Positions 42,446-50,275 of a stretch of 64,000 bases of DNA are shown piece by piece. This stretch comes from Faecalicatena absiana (GTDB lineage Bacteria > Bacillota > Bacilli > Lactobacillales > Lactobacillaceae), in contig JAEDAG010000001.1 of NCBI GenBank assembly GCA_017309015.1, positions 602,223 to 666,222 on the forward strand, in the 5' to 3' direction. Numbering within the stretch: the stretch's first letter is position 1; each line of letters begins with the position of its first letter. The notes under the pieces were generated by a model. The model saw only the letters and a program-made list of their open reading frames with translations, made no database searches and was not told the origin of the DNA. The position numbers were made by a program, and so were the translations under genes.

Positions 42446-43362
42446 TAAATGATGTCTGTTTTTTTGCTAGCAATGGCCAGCTTCCAGCCGTTGGCAAAGT
42501 GTTCCTCCCTTGCCAGGCGCAAGGCATCGTAGTCGGCTTCCAGGCTGTCGATGGCATCCTGCAGGCGCTTGTTGCTCTTGCGGATGGCATTGAGCTCAGG
42601 ATCATTGACGACGCCCTTTAAGTGGACCTTGGCCGCCAGCATCCTCCGCCGCTGCTGGAATTCCTCTTTTAAGGGACCCAGGGCGTTTTCATACTTGACC
42701 AGCTGCTGGTTGATGGCGGGAATCTCGTCGTTGAGCTTGACAAAAAGATCATAAGGCATGTTCGACTTGATCCGGTTGCATTCCTGGCAGGACAGGATCA
42801 AGTTGTCCAGGCGGTTGTTCTGGGACAGGGACACGGGATCCTTGTGGTCCACGCTCCTCCCCCGGCGGCCGCAGTACTGGCAGCGGTACTTGTACTTGGC
42901 GCGGATCCGCTCGCGGTCGATATAGTCGACCTCATTGAGCTGGAAGTTGACCTTGAGCCCCATTTTTTCCAAATTCATGGCAAAAGTCAGGCCCGGGTCG
43001 GGCACGAAGCCGCTCACGCCCGTTTCACAGGCCACCAGCGCCCGGTTGACCTCTTCCCGGCTGATCTGCTGCTGAACCAGCGAATTGCCGTCAAAGTCCT
43101 GCAAAAAGCCCTCATAGCGCTTGCGCAGCTTGGCTGACCCCAGCAGAAAATTCTGTTCGTCCACTTCCTGCCCGGTCCCCACGTAAGTAAAGAGCAGGTT
43201 GGCGGCAAAGACCTTGACCACCGGATTGCCATAGTCTTCCGCGGCCAGCCCCCGCTGGCGGCAGATGTCACAGATGCTGGTCAGCTTTGGGTTCATCAGG
43301 CCCTTTTGCTTAAAGTGCAGGGAATCGACCCTGAGCCCGCAGGCACTGCATTGAAATTTCAT
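42445..43362 (-). CDS. HNH endonuclease-domain protein with zinc ribbon
   Basis: The 305-residue protein has an N-terminal zinc-ribbon (CSACG at residues 5-9, then CDICRQRG near 32) and a central HNH domain: YRCQYCGRRGRSVDHKDPVSLSQNN followed by NLILSCQECNRIKSNM, with paired CxxC zinc ligands and the catalytic DH. The C-terminal third is a coiled coil (NQQLVKYENALGPLKEEFQQRR). Start at 43362 has GGGAGG about 9 bases upstream. It may be a solitary nuclease, a repair factor or part of a defence function; nothing adjacent decides this. Confidence 0.82.
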   Translation of the reverse strand: MKFQCSACGLRVDSLHFKQKGLMNPKLTSICDICRQRGLAAEDYGNPVVKVFAANLLFTYVGTGQEVDEQNFLLGSAKLRKRYEGFLQDFDGNSLVQQQISREEVNRALVACETGVSGFVPDPGLTFAMNLEKMGLKVNFQLNEVDYIDRERIRAKYKYRCQYCGRRGRSVDHKDPVSLSQNNRLDNLILSCQECNRIKSNMPYDLFVKLNDEIPAINQQLVKYENALGPLKEEFQQRRRMLAAKVHLKGVVNDPELNAIRKSNKRLQDAIDSLEADYDALRLAREEHFANGWKLAIASKKTDII

Positions 43363-43403
43363 GAAATATACCTCCCGCGCGTGCAAAAGTCAGCACAAAC
43401 AGA

Positions 43404-43432
43404 AAAAGACCAAGGCAAAGCCCTGGTCTTTT
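43404..43432. terminator. Terminator of the 44-residue protein gene
   Basis: AAAAGACCA-(GGC-AAA-GCC)-TGGTCTTTT, a two-part stem with A/U flanks, 20 bases after the stop at 43453. Confidence 0.85.
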
Positions 43433-43452
43433 ATCATCTGAGTCAAAAACAA

Positions 43453-43587
43453 TTACTTGTTTTCGTCCTTAGCAGCTTGGTTCAAGTATGAAACAACAGC
43501 AGCTGCGTGAGCAACGCGCTTCTTAGCGTTAGAAGCGTTGCGTGGACGACGGTGTGGGTTGATACCCGTGTGGATATTTCTTGACAT
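43453..43587 (-). CDS. 44-residue basic protein, probably highly expressed
   Basis: The ORF encodes MSRNIHTGINPHRRPRNASN followed by AKKRVAHAAAVVSYLNQAAKDENK, strongly basic in its first half. A strong Shine-Dalgarno (AAAGGATG) lies 9 bases before the ATG, and a clean intrinsic terminator follows. Codons are restricted to those favoured in highly expressed genes (GTT, GCT, AAG, AAC, GAC, TTG). I do not recognise the family. Size and composition suggest an RNA- or ribosome-binding role, which is inference. It is transcribed alone between a four-TM membrane protein and the HNH gene. Confidence 0.75.
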   Translation of the reverse strand: MSRNIHTGINPHRRPRNASNAKKRVAHAAAVVSYLNQAAKDENK

Positions 43588-43633
43588 GTCTCTTCATCCT
43601 TTCATCGATTTTCGAAAATCAGTAGTTATTATA

Positions 43634-44005
43634 CTACTCTTTCTTGCTCTTGTGCAAGTCTTCATCCAACTTACTATAGCGGAAGACAAAGGCCACTGCA
43701 ACCGCGTATAAGAGGTAAAGGCAGCCAGCGATCCACAGCTTGGGCACCTTGTTCCAGAAAAAGACGGCCACCACTGCCTGGGCAAAAGGAAAAATCCAGA
43801 AGTATTTGGCGGAAATCCTGGTCAGGGGCAGAACCGCCAGCAGCAAGGATAAAATGCCCAGGCCGATCATCAGCTTGATCGCGGTAATGTAGCGGGCACT
43901 GTTGGCGTCCAAAGCCCGGTAGGCCTGGCTGCCCATAAACGCGGCCAGCAGCAGGCCCAGCAGCAGGTTGGCAATTTTGATGACTTTGCTCAGTGTTTGC
44001 TTCAT
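43634..44005 (-). CDS. Four-TM membrane protein of unknown function
   Basis: The 123-residue protein has four hydrophobic segments (IANLLLGLLLAAFMGSQAY; ITAIKLMIGLGILSLLLAVL; YFWIFPFAQAVVAVFFW; LWIAGCLYLLYAVAVAFVF) and a basic C-terminus. No family is recognised. It lies 46 bases upstream of the 44-residue basic protein on the same strand, without a terminator between, so the two may be co-transcribed. A moderate upstream Shine-Dalgarno (AGAGAGAA) precedes the start. Confidence 0.65.
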   Translation of the reverse strand: MKQTLSKVIKIANLLLGLLLAAFMGSQAYRALDANSARYITAIKLMIGLGILSLLLAVLPLTRISAKYFWIFPFAQAVVAVFFWNKVPKLWIAGCLYLLYAVAVAFVFRYSKLDEDLHKSKKE

Positions 44006-44517
44006 TTTGACAAAATTCTCTCTTTAATATTTGAACTTGGCGCGGCGCTTTGGGCCGCATGTCAAATTATAGCCTTTTTCCAGCTCATTGGCTTTATTAA
44101 TAATTCTTAACAAAGCTCCCACTCAATGTAAGCGCTATTTCTTTTCAGAAAGTGGTCCGCTCCTTGAGACCAATTTTTGGCCGTTGGTAAAAGTCGGTCA
44201 CTTTTGTTCAGTTAAAAAAGGTAGCAATTGCCCATTTTTGCTGATCGGTGTAAAAAGGCGATATACCGGCATTCACAGCTATTTTTGTTAGTTATTCATT
44301 TGCGAATGTTCGGATTTTTATTGGGACTTTTTGCCTTTTGCGATTCGTCAAACTCTTTTCAATAACATCTGTTCGTTAATTTTGAACTATTGAGAATTTT
44401 AGAAAAATAGCACACAATAGAAATATTGAAAGTAAAGTAATAGTTTCAGTTTCGTTAATTTTGCGTTAAGCATCAAAGCCAATGCTTTTAGCCAGTTCTA
44501 GAAATTAGGAGTTTAAT
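44006..44517 (+). promoter_or_regulatory. Long AT-rich intergenic leader of the anion permease gene
   Basis: This 512-base gap has no convincing ORF. It contains a cre-like TGTAAGCGCTATTT at 44126-44139 (two mismatches) and a 13-bp direct repeat TTCGTTAATTTTG at 44372-44384 and 44451-44463. The first copy is flanked as GTTC...GAAC. No riboswitch is recognisable. Confidence 0.4.
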
Positions 44518-45663
44518 ATGGACGCTGCCAAAAAAGACAATTCAACAAACTTCTTAGCCTTTTTCAAGAAGATGTTCGGGGACCGCATCTTGCAGATCAC
44601 CATCATCATCACCATCATCAGCCTCTTCTTCGCGCGGCCTAGAAGCGGCGACATGAACTGGCACACGATCGAATCCGTGGCCACGATGCTGATCTTGATC
44701 CAAATCTACAGCTACCTGCACGTTTTGGACATCATTGCCTACAAGCTGACGGCGATTGCTGACTCCACCCGCAAGCTGAACCTCCTGTTCACCCTGCTGG
44801 CCATCCTGTCCGGCATGTTCCTGGGCAACGACATTACCTGCCTGACCCTGATTCCGCTCTACTTGAACATTGCCAAGAAGTACAAGCTGCCGCAGATCCT
44901 TCCAACCACCTTGATCGGGATGGGGGCCAACATCGGGGCGGCCTTCACGCCATGGGGGAACCCGCACAACATCTTCGTGGTCTCCAACTACCACCTGATG
45001 CCAGCCACCTTCTTCAAGTGGACCCTGCCTTACCTGATCGCGGCCATGGCCGTCTTCTTGTGCGTCTTCTTCTTCGTCCCGAAGGATGCGGTGCCAACCC
45101 AAGAAGTCGTGGAAATTGAGATCTCCTGGCCAATGACTATCGTCACGACCGTGATCTTCCTCTTCTTCTTCGTCGGCGTCTTCAAGTTCGTGCCGATCTG
45201 GATGCCATTAGTCGCTTCCATCATCTGGGCCCTGATCTTAAACTGGAAGATCCTTGTCAACATCGACTACGCCTTGCTCTTGACTTTTACCCTGTTCTTC
45301 GTCTTCATCAGTGACATCCAGCAGATTCCGTTTGTTGTCACCCTGATTCACGGCTTCGTTGGGACTGAGATGAGCACCTACTGGACGGCGATCATCTCCA
45401 GCCAGTTCATGAGCAACGTTCCTTCAACCATCTTGATCGGGAAGTTCTCTAAGTACGCTGAAGCCCTGACTTTGGGCTCCAACATCGGCGGCTTCGGGTC
45501 ACCAATCGGCTCCATGGCCAACATGCTGGTCATGCGGACCTTCTACGCCCACGCTTCCAAGGACCAGAAGCAGCAGTTCTTCCCTAAGTGGTTCACTTAC
45601 CAAATGATTGGCCTGGTCATCCTGTCCGCGATCGGCTGGGTGATCGTCAAACTGGCCCTGTAA
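44518..45663 (+). CDS. SLC13/ArsB-type anion permease
   Basis: The 381-residue protein has about ten membrane segments. NDITCLTLIPLYLNIAKKY, GMGANIGAAFTPWGNPHNIFV and, in the second half, SSQFMSNVPSTILIGKF and GSNIGGFGSPIGSMANML are the inverted-repeat SNT-like motifs of the ion transporter superfamily (citrate/dicarboxylate/arsenite/NhaD permeases). Substrate could be citrate, a dicarboxylate or another anion. TTAGGAG lies 8 bases before the start. It is monocistronic with a 512-base upstream region and its own terminator. Confidence 0.82.
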   Translation: MDAAKKDNSTNFLAFFKKMFGDRILQITIIITIISLFFARPRSGDMNWHTIESVATMLILIQIYSYLHVLDIIAYKLTAIADSTRKLNLLFTLLAILSGMFLGNDITCLTLIPLYLNIAKKYKLPQILPTTLIGMGANIGAAFTPWGNPHNIFVVSNYHLMPATFFKWTLPYLIAAMAVFLCVFFFVPKDAVPTQEVVEIEISWPMTIVTTVIFLFFFVGVFKFVPIWMPLVASIIWALILNWKILVNIDYALLLTFTLFFVFISDIQQIPFVVTLIHGFVGTEMSTYWTAIISSQFMSNVPSTILIGKFSKYAEALTLGSNIGGFGSPIGSMANMLVMRTFYAHASKDQKQQFFPKWFTYQMIGLVILSAIGWVIVKLAL

Positions 45664-45671
45664 ATCAGCAA

Positions 45672-45707
45672 AATGAAAACGTCCAAAGGCTTTTGGGCGT
45701 TTTCATT
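45672..45707. terminator. Terminator of the anion permease gene
   Basis: AATGAAAACG(T)CCAAA pairs with TTTGG(G)CGTTTTCATT around a short loop, with U-rich 3' flank. Confidence 0.85.
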
Positions 45708-45729
45708 TTGCCAGAAATATGCCATAAGC

Positions 45730-45735
45730 TATAAT
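45730..45735 (+). promoter_or_regulatory. -10 element of lemA-htpX
   Basis: TATAAT 68 bases before the lemA start; the -35 region (TTTGCC) is weak. Confidence 0.4.
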
Positions 45736-45802
45736 TAAATGAAGAGCGCGTTAATGAAACAAAAACGTGAAAATGCAATATGCAGATAAGGAGGCATGAA
45801 CT

Positions 45803-46360
45803 ATGACCCTTTGGATCGTGCTCCTGATCCTCGTCATCTTGATCGCGATTTTTTACATCTCTGCCTACAACGGCATGCAAAAAGCCAAGATCAACACCGA
45901 AGAGGCCTGGAGTCAAATCACCGTACAATTGAAGCGACGCAATGACCTGATCCCCAACCTGGTGGAAACGGTCAAGGGCTACGCCAAGCACGAAAAGGAA
46001 ACCCTGTCCGCTGTCGTTGCCCTGCGCAACCAGCTGGTGCAAGTGCCAGCCGATGACCACGAACAGGCCATGCAGCTGTCCAACCAGATCACTGACAGCC
46101 TGAAGAGCATTTTTGCCCTGGCTGAAAGCTACCCAGACCTGAAGGCCAACCAGAACTTCGGCCAGCTGCAGGAAGAACTGACCAACACGGAAAACAAGAT
46201 TGCCTACTCCCGCCAGCTGTACAACTCCTGCGCGGCCAGCTACAACAAGCTGCTGGTGACCTTCCCGTCCAACATCGTGGCCAACATCCACCACTTCAGC
46301 AAGGTTGACTACCTGTCAATTCCTGAAGAAGAGACCAAGGCTCCGAAAGTTTCATTTTAA
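45803..46360 (+). CDS. lemA: LemA family protein
   Basis: The 185-residue protein has one N-terminal membrane segment (residues 3-20) and the typical LemA helical domain: YNGMQKAKINTEEAWSQITVQLKRRNDLIPNLVETVKGYAKHEKETL and ENKIAYSRQLYNSCAASYNKLLVTFPSN. AAGGAGG lies 8 bases before the start. It is followed by htpX 33 bases later, a conserved pair in lactic acid bacteria. The role is unclear; membrane protein quality control together with HtpX is inferred. Confidence 0.93.
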   Translation: MTLWIVLLILVILIAIFYISAYNGMQKAKINTEEAWSQITVQLKRRNDLIPNLVETVKGYAKHEKETLSAVVALRNQLVQVPADDHEQAMQLSNQITDSLKSIFALAESYPDLKANQNFGQLQEELTNTENKIAYSRQLYNSCAASYNKLLVTFPSNIVANIHHFSKVDYLSIPEEETKAPKVSF

Positions 46361-46393
46361 GCAATTCATTTGGCACAATATTAAGGAGGATCA

Positions 46394-47296
46394 ATGCTTT
46401 ACGAGCAAATTGCGCGCAATAAGCGCAAAACCTTCTTGGTCATGTTCCTCTTTGCCGTGATTTTTGCCCTGGTTGGAGCAGGCCTGGGGCAGCTGCTCTG
46501 GGACAAGCCCCTGCCGGGCATCCTGACCGCCCTGGTCGTGGCCTTGGTCTACAGCTTCCTGGTCTTCCAGGACCCAGTCAATGTCGTCATGTCCATGAAC
46601 CATGGACAAGAATTGCGCGAGGAAGACAATCCCCAGCTCTTTCATATCGTTGAAGACATGGCCATGGTGGGCCAGATCCCCATGCCCAAGGTCTACCTGA
46701 TCCCTGACCAAAGCCCCAATGCCTTCGCGACGGGCCTGTCGCCGGACAAGTCGGCCGTAGCCGTGACCCAGGGGCTTTTGGACATGATGGACCGCGAAGA
46801 ACTGGAAGGCGTCCTGGGCCATGAAATCTCCCACATCCGCAACTACGACATCCGCTTGTCCATGGTTGCCCTGGTTCTGGTTTCAGCCATCAGCTTCATC
46901 TCCCAGTTTGCCCAGCGCTGGATCTGGTATGGCTTCGGCGGGGGCGACCGCGATGACGATGACCGCGACAGCGGCGGCGCGCTCGGGATGATCATCGGCG
47001 TGATCGGCGTCGTTTTCGTCCTGATCCTGGGCCCATTAGCTGCGGCCCTGGCCCAGATGGCCCTGTCCCGAAACCGGGAATACCTGGCCGACGCGGGTTC
47101 CGTGGAGCTGACCCGGAATCCCCAGGGACTGATCAGCGCCCTGACCAAGATCGAAAACAGCCAGCCCATGAAGGCGGCCAACTCCGCCAGCGCCTCGCTC
47201 TATATTGAAGACCCGATCCGCCGGCCCAGCCTGAGTCACTTATTTGACACCCACCCGCCAACCAGCGAGCGGATCAAGCGGCTACAAGAAATGTAA
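46394..47296 (+). CDS. htpX: Membrane zinc metalloprotease HtpX
   Basis: The 300-residue M48 protease has two N-terminal membrane segments, the zinc motif GVLGHEISHIRNYD (HExxH near residue 143), two further membrane segments (around 153-175 and 198-220) and the third ligand region SRNREYLADAGSVELTRNP. It degrades damaged membrane proteins. AAGGAGG lies 5-6 bases before the start. It ends immediately before the MITE-like repeat copy 2, whose hairpin probably terminates the lemA-htpX transcript. Confidence 0.95.
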   Translation: MLYEQIARNKRKTFLVMFLFAVIFALVGAGLGQLLWDKPLPGILTALVVALVYSFLVFQDPVNVVMSMNHGQELREEDNPQLFHIVEDMAMVGQIPMPKVYLIPDQSPNAFATGLSPDKSAVAVTQGLLDMMDREELEGVLGHEISHIRNYDIRLSMVALVLVSAISFISQFAQRWIWYGFGGGDRDDDDRDSGGALGMIIGVIGVVFVLILGPLAAALAQMALSRNREYLADAGSVELTRNPQGLISALTKIENSQPMKAANSASASLYIEDPIRRPSLSHLFDTHPPTSERIKRLQEM

Positions 47297-47483
47297 AAAG
47301 AGTCTGAAAAAAACTCTAGCTAATAAAAAAGGCTTCTAGAAGTGAAAAACTTCTAGAAGCCTTTTTATGTATCTCAAATCACAGCAGAAAGCTGCTGAAG
47401 CTCAAAGGTACCCAACTGAGTTGCTTTTTCGAAAACTGGTTCCCGAAAAGTACTCAACTGAACCGTTTTTTCCCAGACTCTTT
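47297..47483. repeat. MITE-like dispersed repeat, copy 2
   Basis: The 187-bp element has TIRs AAAGAGTCTGAAAAAA and (complement of the right end) AAAGAGTCTGGGAAAA. Hairpin and the ATGTATCTCAAATCAC block match copy 1; the right-hand inverted repeats (around AACTGAGTTG and CTCAACTGAACC) are different. It begins one base after the htpX stop. Confidence 0.75.
47326..47366. terminator. Terminator hairpin inside MITE-like repeat copy 2
   Basis: AAAAAGGCTTCTAGAAGT pairs perfectly with ACTTCTAGAAGCCTTTTT around a five-base loop. Confidence 0.85.
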
Positions 47484-47499
47484 TTCGCGTCCAGCAGGC

Positions 47500-48450
47500 T
47501 TATTTCAAATTGATCTTTTGCTGCCGGAACAGCTCATCGCGCTTTTCATTGGGGGACATCCCATAGACTTCCTTGAACTTCTTGTAGAAGAAGGACTTGC
47601 CGTTGTAGCCCAGCTGGTGGATGATCTGCATGATCGACAGGTCCGTCCTGGCTAAAAGGACGCAGGCCTCATCCATCTTCCGCTCATTGACCAGGTCGAT
47701 AAAGCTCTTGCCGGTACGCTTCTTGACCAGGTTGGAGAAGTAGTTGGCATTTAAGCCAAAAGCCTGGGCCGCCGTCTTCAAGCTGGTGTCCATGTAGTTG
47801 GCGTCAATATAGCGGTTGATCTCCCGGGCGCCCAAGTGGCCGGGCTCCTTTTTGGCAGCCTTAACCTGGCTGCCGAAGCGCTCTGAGCGCAGGCTCAAAG
47901 CCGCGGCCTTGGCCAGGTTAGCCTTGATCAAGGCCGACGCGAAGACATCCCCATCCAGGTACTCATCCACCGCGTTTAGCAGGCATCTGGAGGCTGGCAT
48001 CAGCGGAATGTTCCTGACCCACAAGAAGCCATCCTGCTTGAGCCGTTTGAGCCAAGCCGTGCAGACTTGGGCGTCTTTATCCGTCTTGGCGAATTCCTGC
48101 TCAAAAAGGGGCTGCAGGCCCAGGCTTGGCCGGAACTTGAACTTCAAGAGCAGAGTCCCGCGGCTGGGGTCCAGGAGCTCATAAGCTGCCCCCTTGTCCA
48201 AGAGGACAAAGTTGCCCGCGCCAAAGTCCAGCTCCTTTTTTTCAAGGCGCAAGGTCTCATGCCCTGCCGCCAAAAAGAGCAAAGTCACCACATCAGTCAA
48301 GTACCTGTGAATCCCCAGATTGGTATTTTCCAAATAAATGGTGCAGAGGTCAAGATCGCTGCTCCCCGCGGGCAGGGTCAATTCATTATGATCGCGCCCC
48401 TGCTTGCGCAGCAGCGTCTGCAAGTATTCATCTAAGGCTACGGTTGCCAA
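47500..48450 (-). CDS. AraC-family transcriptional regulator
   Basis: The 316-residue protein has an N-terminal cupin-like sensing region (LRLEKKELDFGAGNFVLLDKGAAYEL) and a C-terminal AraC double HTH: AREINRYIDANYMDTSLKTAAQAFGLNANYFSNLVKKRTGKSFIDLVNERKM and LARTDLSIMQIIHQLGYNGKSFFYKKFKEVYGMSP. The start is a TTG at 48450 with GGGGGGAT about 8 bases upstream; no better ATG occurs. It lies 64 bases downstream of an MFS exporter on the same strand and may regulate it. The ligand is unknown. Confidence 0.88.
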   Translation of the reverse strand: MATVALDEYLQTLLRKQGRDHNELTLPAGSSDLDLCTIYLENTNLGIHRYLTDVVTLLFLAAGHETLRLEKKELDFGAGNFVLLDKGAAYELLDPSRGTLLLKFKFRPSLGLQPLFEQEFAKTDKDAQVCTAWLKRLKQDGFLWVRNIPLMPASRCLLNAVDEYLDGDVFASALIKANLAKAAALSLRSERFGSQVKAAKKEPGHLGAREINRYIDANYMDTSLKTAAQAFGLNANYFSNLVKKRTGKSFIDLVNERKMDEACVLLARTDLSIMQIIHQLGYNGKSFFYKKFKEVYGMSPNEKRDELFRQQKINLK

Positions 48451-48514
48451 GCCAGATCCCCCCTATCGTTTAAACTATTTATATTTTACAACAATTGGAA
48501 CCTGTCAACGGGCT

Positions 48515-49993
48515 TTAGCGCTTTTGACCCCGTTTTTCCTGCCTTCTGGCCCAAATCGCGATCAATAATGCCGCGGCAACAAGGATGAAGCCGGCCCAGA
48601 AAATCGCGTGAATCGCCCCATAGAGGATCTGCTCCATCTCCGGCAGCAGCTGGCGCGGCAGGCGGGCTCTGGTTTCAAAGTCGGACAGGTGGTTCAGCAT
48701 CTTGATCGTGATCCGGCCGTGGCTTTGGGCCACGCCCTTGGCCAGGTGCTGGTTGAGGATCACGCCAAAAATTGAGGACGAGATGGCCATGGCCAGCATT
48801 CTGATCAGGTAGGAGAAAGAAGTCGCCACGGGCACGTCCTTGGGGTCAGCATCCTCTTGGACCTTGACCTGGAGCTGGTTGAACATGATCCCGTTGCCAA
48901 CCCCCTGCAGCATCCCCGCCACCAGGATGGCCCAGTAAGGGAAAGAGCGCGGGGCCACGGCCATCAGCAGGTAGCCAAAGAAGATCACCCAAGTGGTGTA
49001 GAGGATCACCTGGTACTCGCTCCAGCGGTGGCGCAGGCGCTCAACGGACAAGGAGCCCAGCATGTCGGTAAAGGCTCCGGGAATCTGGGTCATCCCCCCG
49101 ACCAGGGCGGTTGAGGCCATCAGCCCTTCCGCCCACATTGGCGCGTAGACGCTGAAAGACGACATCGCGGCCCAGATCAAGACAAAGAGGGCAAAGTCAA
49201 TCACCAAAGGCCGGTTCTTGAACAAGCGGCCCGGAATGATTGGGTCGTCCGCCCGGTGTTCCACCAGCAGCAGCATGCCCACGAAGATAAAGGCCGCCGC
49301 GAAGACCAGGAGCGCCGTGGCCAGGTTGACCGCGCCCAAAAGCTGGGTTCCCAGCAGCAGGGCCACCACCCCTAAGGACAAGAAGACAGCCCCGCCCAGG
49401 TCGATCTTGCGAACGCTTTTTTCCTTATGTTCTTCCTTAAAGAAGAGCTGGACCAAGACGATGGAGACCAAGGCCACCGGAATATTGATGTAGAAGACCC
49501 AGCGCCAGGACAAAATATCGACGATCCAGCCCCCGAACAAGGGCCCCAGAATGGTCGCGGTCGTGAAAAAGGCCGACACCATGCCCAAAACTTTCAAGCG
49601 CTTGTAAGGATTCGGATACAGGTCAGAATAGATGATATACGGCAAGGAGACCATCCCGCCGTTGCCGATCCCCGCGATCAGGCGGAAAAAGAGCAGAAAC
49701 GGCATCGAATTAGCCAGCCCCTGCAGCAGCGCCCCCAAGAGAAACATGGCCGCGGACAGCTGGTAGGCCAGCTTGTTGCCGCGCCGCTCGCCCAATTTGG
49801 ACCACAAGGGCGTGGACACCGCGGTGCCCAGCAAGAAGATGGCGACCAGCCAGCCCGTATATTCGATCCCGTGCAGGTCAGCAATGATGCGCGGCAGCGC
49901 CGTGTTGATGATCGTGTTGTCCAGCCCCGACATCACGTTGGACAGCATCAGGGCTGACGTGACGATCTGGGCCCTTCGTTTTTGATTAGGCAT
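48515..49993 (-). CDS. MFS drug:H+ antiporter, DHA2 family
   Basis: The 492-residue protein has 14 predicted membrane segments, as in the EmrB/QacA family. The motif LDNTIINTALPRIIADLHG near residue 24 is motif D1 of 14-TMS exporters, and GKLGERRGNK-like motif A appears as LWSKLGERRGNKLAYQ. The central hydrophilic loop has EEHKEKSVRKIDLGG. It probably exports lipophilic or cationic compounds. GGAGG lies 4 bases before the start. An AraC-type regulator follows. Confidence 0.9.
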   Translation of the reverse strand: MPNQKRRAQIVTSALMLSNVMSGLDNTIINTALPRIIADLHGIEYTGWLVAIFLLGTAVSTPLWSKLGERRGNKLAYQLSAAMFLLGALLQGLANSMPFLLFFRLIAGIGNGGMVSLPYIIYSDLYPNPYKRLKVLGMVSAFFTTATILGPLFGGWIVDILSWRWVFYINIPVALVSIVLVQLFFKEEHKEKSVRKIDLGGAVFLSLGVVALLLGTQLLGAVNLATALLVFAAAFIFVGMLLLVEHRADDPIIPGRLFKNRPLVIDFALFVLIWAAMSSFSVYAPMWAEGLMASTALVGGMTQIPGAFTDMLGSLSVERLRHRWSEYQVILYTTWVIFFGYLLMAVAPRSFPYWAILVAGMLQGVGNGIMFNQLQVKVQEDADPKDVPVATSFSYLIRMLAMAISSSIFGVILNQHLAKGVAQSHGRITIKMLNHLSDFETRARLPRQLLPEMEQILYGAIHAIFWAGFILVAAALLIAIWARRQEKRGQKR

Positions 49994-50111
49994 TTTTCCT
50001 CCCAGACAGCAAGCAAAAGTACAAAAATTACAGCTTCAAAAGCTAATCATTATTAGCATACAACGAATTAGAAAATAATTAAATATAATACTTGCGCAGA
50101 AAAGCGCAAAA

Positions 50112-50140
50112 TGGACACAAATTAAGTCTTTTTATATAAT
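50112..50140 (+). promoter_or_regulatory. Promoter of the TPP-riboswitch operon
   Basis: TGGACA (50112-50117) and TATAAT (50135-50140) with an ideal 17-base spacer, 25 bases ahead of the aptamer. Confidence 0.8.
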
Positions 50141-50162
50141 TAGGCCGTAAAGTAAGCGATTT

Positions 50163-50236
50163 AATCACGGGGTGCCTAACGGCTGAGATCAGACCCATTG
50201 AACCTGTTGGACAATGCCAGCGCAGGGAGCAGATGC
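50163..50236 (+). promoter_or_regulatory. TPP riboswitch (THI element)
   Basis: The THI-box landmarks are present in order: CACGGGGTGCC, GGCTGAGATCAGACCC, TTGAACCTG and AATGCCAGCGCAGGGAGC. The variable P3a stem is absent or short, giving a compact aptamer. It controls an ECF-type ABC module, which therefore probably imports thiamine or a precursor. Confidence 0.9.
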
Positions 50237-50243
50237 CTTCTTT

Positions 50244-50275
50244 GGTCACCCCATTCATTTTGAGGTGACCTTTTT
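50244..50275 (+). terminator. TPP riboswitch terminator overlapping the Shine-Dalgarno
   Basis: GGTCACC (50244-50250) pairs with GGTGACC (50264-50270), then five U. The 3' arm also holds GAGGTGA, the Shine-Dalgarno for the TTG start at 50274. Confidence 0.8.

Noticed and set aside
50092-50109. Hairpin TTGCGC-N6-GCGCAA
   Set aside because: Short stem without a U-run, lying between divergent genes; I cannot assign it as a terminator or operator.
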